Positions 6,813 through 9,673 of a stretch of DNA of 9,673 nt are shown one piece after another (the stretch's first letter is position 1; every line of letters begins with the position of its first letter). The notes under the pieces are model-generated. The model did not search any database. It was not told where the DNA came from and saw only the letters and a program-made list of their open reading frames with translations. The translations under genes and the position numbers were made by a program. Source of the DNA: Lachnospiraceae bacterium (GTDB lineage: Bacteria > Bacillota > Clostridia > Lachnospirales > Lachnospiraceae); NCBI GenBank assembly GCA_017651385.1, contig JAGCCY010000162.1, positions 1 through 9,673 of the forward strand, written 5' to 3'.

Positions 6813-8632
6813 TAACATCTTCAGACAACAAACAGGTTAAAAAAACAGCGGATCTTCTTAAAAAAGCAAAGACAAGGCGCGAAGAAGGATGCTTTGTGAT
6901 CGAAGGAGTAAGGTTATTTAACGAGACTCCCGATTCCGATATCGTAAGTGTTTTTACTTCGGAAAGCTTTGAAGCCGATGCGGATATCAAGGCAAGACTT
7001 TCAAAACTTCCGCATGAAACGGTAAAGGACGAAGTCTTTAAGAAGATGAGCGATACGGTCACAAGCCAGGGTATACTGGCGGTGGTCAGAATACGTTCAT
7101 ACGATATTGAAAGTCTTATCAAAAAGGACGGTCTGTATCTGGTCCTTGAGACGATCCAGGACCCCGGTAATCTCGGTACGATAATGCGTACCGCGGAAGG
7201 AGCGGGTGTCACGGCTGTCATAATGAGTAAGGACACGGTCGATATATACAGTCCCAAGACCGTAAGGGCCACAATGGGAGCGATATACAGACAGCCCTTT
7301 GTGTATACGGACGATCTTAACAAGACCGTTGATGACCTTAAAAGAAACGGGATCGAATGCTATGCCGCCCACTTAAAAGGCGACAGATCCTACTGGGATG
7401 CGGATTTTAGAAAAGGTTCCGCGATCTTTATCGGCAATGAAGGAAACGGACTCTCCGATGAGGCTAAGGATCTTTGCGATAAGCTTGTTAAGATCCCGAT
7501 GGAAGGTAAGCTTGAATCGTTAAATGCTGCGGTATCGGCTGCACTTTTAAGTTATGAGGCAAAACGCCAGAGATCGTTAAAATGTTTTGCGGGTCTTTTC
7601 ACATTGGCATTTTTGTGGATGGCTTTGGGTATATCTTCTTTTGCTTCGGATACGGCTTCGGATCTTCTTTCCGCTGAAAGCGAGGGTGCGACAGTTGTAT
7701 TCGACATGAAGGCCTACAATTCGGGAACTACCGAAAACTTGGGGATCGAGATCGAAAAAGATGAAGGCGATGAAGTCGGTTCCGATCTTGTTATGGCCAA
7801 CGTCAAGTCGGCTCTTCACGTGCGTGCCGAAGCAGACATAGAATCGGAGATCGTGGGCAAGATATATAAAGACTGCGGCGGAAAGGTCCTCGAGCGCGGT
7901 GAAGAGTGGAGTCTTATTGAAACAGGCGAACTTGTGGGCTGGGCCAGCAATGAATATCTTCTTTTCGACGAAGAGGCCGAAGCCCTTGCAAGAGAAGTGG
8001 GCTTTACCAATGTAAAGGTAACTGCGGGAGCCGTGTACGTAAGGAAAGAAGCAAGCAAATACTCCGATTTTTACGGTGTTCTTTCACAGAATGCCGAATA
8101 TGAGGTTGTCGATGAATCCGAAGAAAACTGGGTCAAGATAGCCTACGGAGATTATGAGGGATTCGTACCCAGAGACGGCGTAAAGATCATATTTGAGGTC
8201 GACCACGGCGAGACAATGGCTGTAATAAAAGAAAGAAAACGTCTTGAAGAAGAGGCGAGACTTGCAGCCATAAGGCAGCGTGAATCGATGCAGTCCGAGG
8301 AAAACGTTATAAGGTTACTGGGTGCGCTCATACAGTGTGAAGCGGGCGGAGAACCTTACGAAGGCCAGGTTGCGGTCGGTGCGGTCGTGGTAAACCGTGT
8401 AAGAAGCGGAGCGTATCCGTCCACGGTATATGATGTAATATATGCTTCGGGGCAGTTTACACCCGCTAAGAGCGGTTCATTGTCGAGAGTTTATAACAAA
8501 GGTCCCAAGGAAAGCTGTCTGCAGGCAGCAAGGCAGGCTCTCGGCGGATATACAAACGTCGGTGATGCAACGCATTTCAGACGTAAAGGCACAAAAGAAG
8601 GCCTTATCATAGGTAACCATGTATTTTATTAA
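6809..8632 (+). CDS. Fused SpoU/TrmH RNA methyltransferase and SH3-SH3-SleB wall hydrolase
   Basis: One open frame of 607 residues joins two proteins that are normally separate. Residues 1-254 form a complete SpoU/TrmH 2'-O-ribose methyltransferase. The substrate-binding domain (about 1-100) begins ITSSDNKQVKK and includes FVIEGVRLFNE. The knotted SAM-binding domain has DPGNLGTIMRT (118-128), IFIGNEGNGLS (206-216) and IPMEGKLESLNAAVSAAL (from 229, Asn239). A basic KRQRSLK then precedes a hydrophobic helix (259-279) ending SSFA-S, like a signal peptide. The rest should be outside the cell: two bacterial SH3 domains (about 328-385 and 402-462), a charged helix (473-497, KERKRLEEEARLAAIRQRE) and a SleB/CwlJ hydrolase domain (500-607) with predicted catalytic Glu511 in IQCEAGGEPYEGQVAVGAVVVNRV. 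Translation is coupled to pfkA by an ATGA overlap. The RNA target is not readable. Fusion could be real, or a lost start/stop or assembly error at the seam near 7568. Confidence 0.88.
   Translation: MITSSDNKQVKKTADLLKKAKTRREEGCFVIEGVRLFNETPDSDIVSVFTSESFEADADIKARLSKLPHETVKDEVFKKMSDTVTSQGILAVVRIRSYDIESLIKKDGLYLVLETIQDPGNLGTIMRTAEGAGVTAVIMSKDTVDIYSPKTVRATMGAIYRQPFVYTDDLNKTVDDLKRNGIECYAAHLKGDRSYWDADFRKGSAIFIGNEGNGLSDEAKDLCDKLVKIPMEGKLESLNAAVSAALLSYEAKRQRSLKCFAGLFTLAFLWMALGISSFASDTASDLLSAESEGATVVFDMKAYNSGTTENLGIEIEKDEGDEVGSDLVMANVKSALHVRAEADIESEIVGKIYKDCGGKVLERGEEWSLIETGELVGWASNEYLLFDEEAEALAREVGFTNVKVTAGAVYVRKEASKYSDFYGVLSQNAEYEVVDESEENWVKIAYGDYEGFVPRDGVKIIFEVDHGETMAVIKERKRLEEEARLAAIRQRESMQSEENVIRLLGALIQCEAGGEPYEGQVAVGAVVVNRVRSGAYPSTVYDVIYASGQFTPAKSGSLSRVYNKGPKESCLQAARQALGGYTNVGDATHFRRKGTKEGLIIGNHVFY
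7583..7645 (+). other. Internal signal-peptide/TM segment inside the fused protein
   Basis: Residues 259-279 of the composite protein are uninterrupted hydrophobic or small (CFAGLFTLAF, then LWMALGISSFA), flanked on the N side by KRQRSLK and on the C side by SDTASD. The positive-inside rule puts the methyltransferase in the cytoplasm and the SH3-SleB part outside. S-F-A before Ser280 fits the small-x-small rule for signal peptidase I, so cleavage after Ala279 is plausible. The topology is inferred, not shown. Confidence 0.75.
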
Positions 8633-8642
8633 TATAAATCTG

Positions 8643-8659
8643 AGGAGGACAAGGTTATG
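8643..8659 (+). promoter_or_regulatory. Strong ribosome binding site of the SPFH gene
   Basis: AGGAGG at 8643-8648, a full match to the anti-Shine-Dalgarno core, is 8 bases before ATG 8657. It fits independent, strong initiation after the 24-base gap from the preceding stop. Confidence 0.85.
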
Positions 8660-9571
8660 CCCGGTTTAATCGCTGTAGTAGTTATTTTGGTTTTATTTCT
8701 CGTAACATGCGTAAAGGTCGTACCGCAGACACAGGCTTATATCATTGAGCGTCTCGGTAAGTACAGGACCACATGGTTTGCGGGACTTCACGCAAAGATC
8801 CCTTTCTTTGACAAGGTCGTAAAGCATGTATCGTTAAAGGAACAGATCGCGGATTTCCCTCCGCAGCCCGTTATCACAAAGGATAATGTTACAATGCAGA
8901 TCGATTCGGTCGTGTTCTTTAAGATCTTTGATGCAAGACTTTTTGCATACGGTGTGGAAAATCCCGTACTTGCACTCGAGAACCTTACGGCTACGACTCT
9001 TCGTAACATCATAGGTGAGCTCGAACTTGATGAAACGCTTACATCAAGAGAGATCATCAACACAAAGATGCAGACGATCCTCGATGAGGCTACCGATCCC
9101 TGGGGTATCAAGGTAGGCCGTGTTGAGGTTAAGAATATCACACCTCCGCCCGTGATCCGTGAATCCATGGAGAAGCAGATGAAGGCAGAACGTGAAAGAC
9201 GTGAGCAGATCCTTATCGCGGAAGGTGAGAAGAAATCCGCCATCTTAAAGGCAGAAGGTGAAAAAGAAAGTGCCATCCTTCGTGCAGATGCACAGAAGAT
9301 CGAGATGGTGCGCGAAGCCGAAGGTCACGCAGAGTCCATAAGACTTCACAAGGAAGCAGAGGCACAGGGTATCAATATGATCAAGCAGGCTGAAGCAGAC
9401 GGTATCAGAAAGCTTATGGAAGCAGGAATGACACAGGATCAGGTCGTACAGCTCAGAAGCCTCGAAACACTTGCTGCGGCTGCAAACGGTCAGGCCACAA
9501 AGATCATCATTCCTTCTGAGATCCAGAGTGTGGCAGGACTGGCTACGTCGGTTAAGGAGATAATAAAGTAA
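8657..9571 (+). CDS. SPFH/stomatin-prohibitin family membrane protein (QmcA-like)
   Basis: Membrane scaffold of 304 residues in the stomatin/prohibitin/flotillin superfamily, nearest by eye to E. coli QmcA (YbbK). One N-terminal membrane anchor lies at about residues 3-19. The SPFH domain (about 20-185) includes [29 protein letters not shown], then [18 protein letters not shown], and ends with [23 protein letters not shown] long helical region (185-252) is built of 11-residue repeats: [44 protein letters not shown]. The C-terminal tail includes [20 protein letters not shown], typical of the family. Such proteins form ring-like oligomers at the membrane and help organise proteases and membrane microdomains; a precise role here is not known. 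An NfeD partner, often encoded beside one SPFH subgroup, is not seen. The stop overlaps the argF start by one base (TAATG). Confidence 0.93.
   Translation: MPGLIAVVVILVLFLVTCVKVVPQTQAYIIERLGKYRTTWFAGLHAKIPFFDKVVKHVSLKEQIADFPPQPVITKDNVTMQIDSVVFFKIFDARLFAYGVENPVLALENLTATTLRNIIGELELDETLTSREIINTKMQTILDEATDPWGIKVGRVEVKNITPPPVIRESMEKQMKAERERREQILIAEGEKKSAILKAEGEKESAILRADAQKIEMVREAEGHAESIRLHKEAEAQGINMIKQAEADGIRKLMEAGMTQDQVVQLRSLETLAAAANGQATKIIIPSEIQSVAGLATSVKEIIK
9218..9283 (+). repeat. Two tandem 33-bp coding repeats in the SPFH gene
   Basis: Bases 9218-9250 and 9251-9283 encode [11 protein letters not shown] and [11 protein letters not shown], 11-residue units differing at two positions, with synonymous drift between the DNA copies. 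Two weaker units follow (to about 9349). The 11-residue period fits a right-handed hendecad coiled coil, so this is protein-level structure and not a mobile repeat. Confidence 0.8.
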
Positions 9572-9573
9572 TG
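9554..9573 (+). promoter_or_regulatory. argF ribosome binding site inside the SPFH gene end
   Basis: AAGGAG at 9554-9559 lies within the last codons of the SPFH gene, 11 bases before ATG 9571. With the TAATG stop-start overlap, this suggests that ribosomes finishing the SPFH gene reinitiate on argF. Confidence 0.7.
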
Positions 9574-9673
9574 AACTTATACGGAAAAGATTTTCTTAAA
9601 TTATTGGATTTTACCCCCGAAGAGATCCAGGGGCTTGTTGATCTTGCAGCCGATCTTAAGGCTAAAAAGAAAG
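9571..9673 (+). CDS. argF: Ornithine carbamoyltransferase, N-terminal fragment (3' partial)
   Basis: Only the first 34 codons are in the window, cut by the right edge. The peptide [20 protein letters not shown], followed by [14 protein letters not shown], is the characteristic first helix region of anabolic ornithine carbamoyltransferases, which make citrulline from ornithine and carbamoyl phosphate in arginine synthesis. The carbamoyl-phosphate motif (STRT) lies beyond the edge, so catalytic residues cannot be checked. Distinguishing argF from catabolic arcB is not possible from this part; argF is preferred on the amino-terminal pattern. The start shares one base with the stop of the SPFH gene. 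No arginine-responsive operator is visible just upstream, as expected if it is read from the dnaE promoter. Confidence 0.85.
   Translation, partial: MNLYGKDFLKLLDFTPEEIQGLVDLAADLKAKKK

Noticed and set aside
7582..7584. ATG at 7582 as a hydrolase start
   Set aside because: It is in the wrong frame and gives MFCGSFHIGIF..., which does not read into the SH3 or SleB domains.
7499..8632. Separate hydrolase gene starting at in-frame ATG 7499
   Set aside because: There is no Shine-Dalgarno upstream, and the start would lie inside the third methyltransferase motif with 28 residues before the hydrophobic core. Possible but weakly supported.
8610..8645. TATAAA at 8633-8638 as an internal promoter for the SPFH gene
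   Set aside because: No -35 is present at 16-18 bases upstream, and transcription would begin inside the Shine-Dalgarno sequence.
9218..9283. 33-bp direct repeats as a mobile or CRISPR-like repeat
   Set aside because: Only two adjacent copies without spacers, in coding frame, explained by the hendecad coiled coil.

Overview
The window looks like chromosomal DNA from a low-to-moderate GC Gram-positive, most likely a Lachnospiraceae-type Clostridia. That rests on the VanR-like regulator beside a six-TM histidine kinase, on dnaE lying next to pfkA, on the SleB-type wall hydrolase with bacterial SH3 domains, and on strong AGGAGG-like ribosome binding sites. The genus cannot be fixed from sequence reading alone. 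All genes lie on the + strand and are tightly packed. No stretch over 300 bases lacks a gene, and I see no mobile element, CRISPR array, tRNA or rRNA.

Layout. (1) 1-2271: a two-component system, made of an OmpR/PhoB-class response regulator whose first few codons lie outside the window and a membrane histidine kinase 17 bases downstream. (2) 2272-2363: an intergenic strip of 92 bases holding a strong intrinsic terminator for the two-component operon. A near-perfect extended -10 promoter for the next operon follows at once, and its likely -35 hexamer lies inside the terminator hairpin. (3) 2364-9673: a run of genes that looks like one transcription unit: dnaE (DNA polymerase III alpha), pfkA (6-phosphofructokinase), a composite gene joining a SpoU/TrmH RNA methyltransferase to a secreted SH3-SH3-SleB wall hydrolase, an SPFH/stomatin-like membrane protein, and the first 34 codons of argF (ornithine carbamoyltransferase). 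Spacing is +15, -4, +24 and -1 bases, so several steps look translationally coupled, and I see no terminator between them.

The operon mixes replication, glycolysis, RNA modification, cell-wall remodelling, membrane organisation and arginine synthesis. This reads as a growth-linked housekeeping cluster, not one pathway. The strongest oddity is the composite gene at 6809-8632. A complete cytoplasmic methyltransferase runs in frame, with no usable start codon at the seam, into what looks exactly like a signal peptide and an exported hydrolase. Secondary oddities are two departures from the usual active-site consensus in PfkA and the overlap of terminator and promoter upstream of dnaE. I did not find a clearly new multi-gene system.
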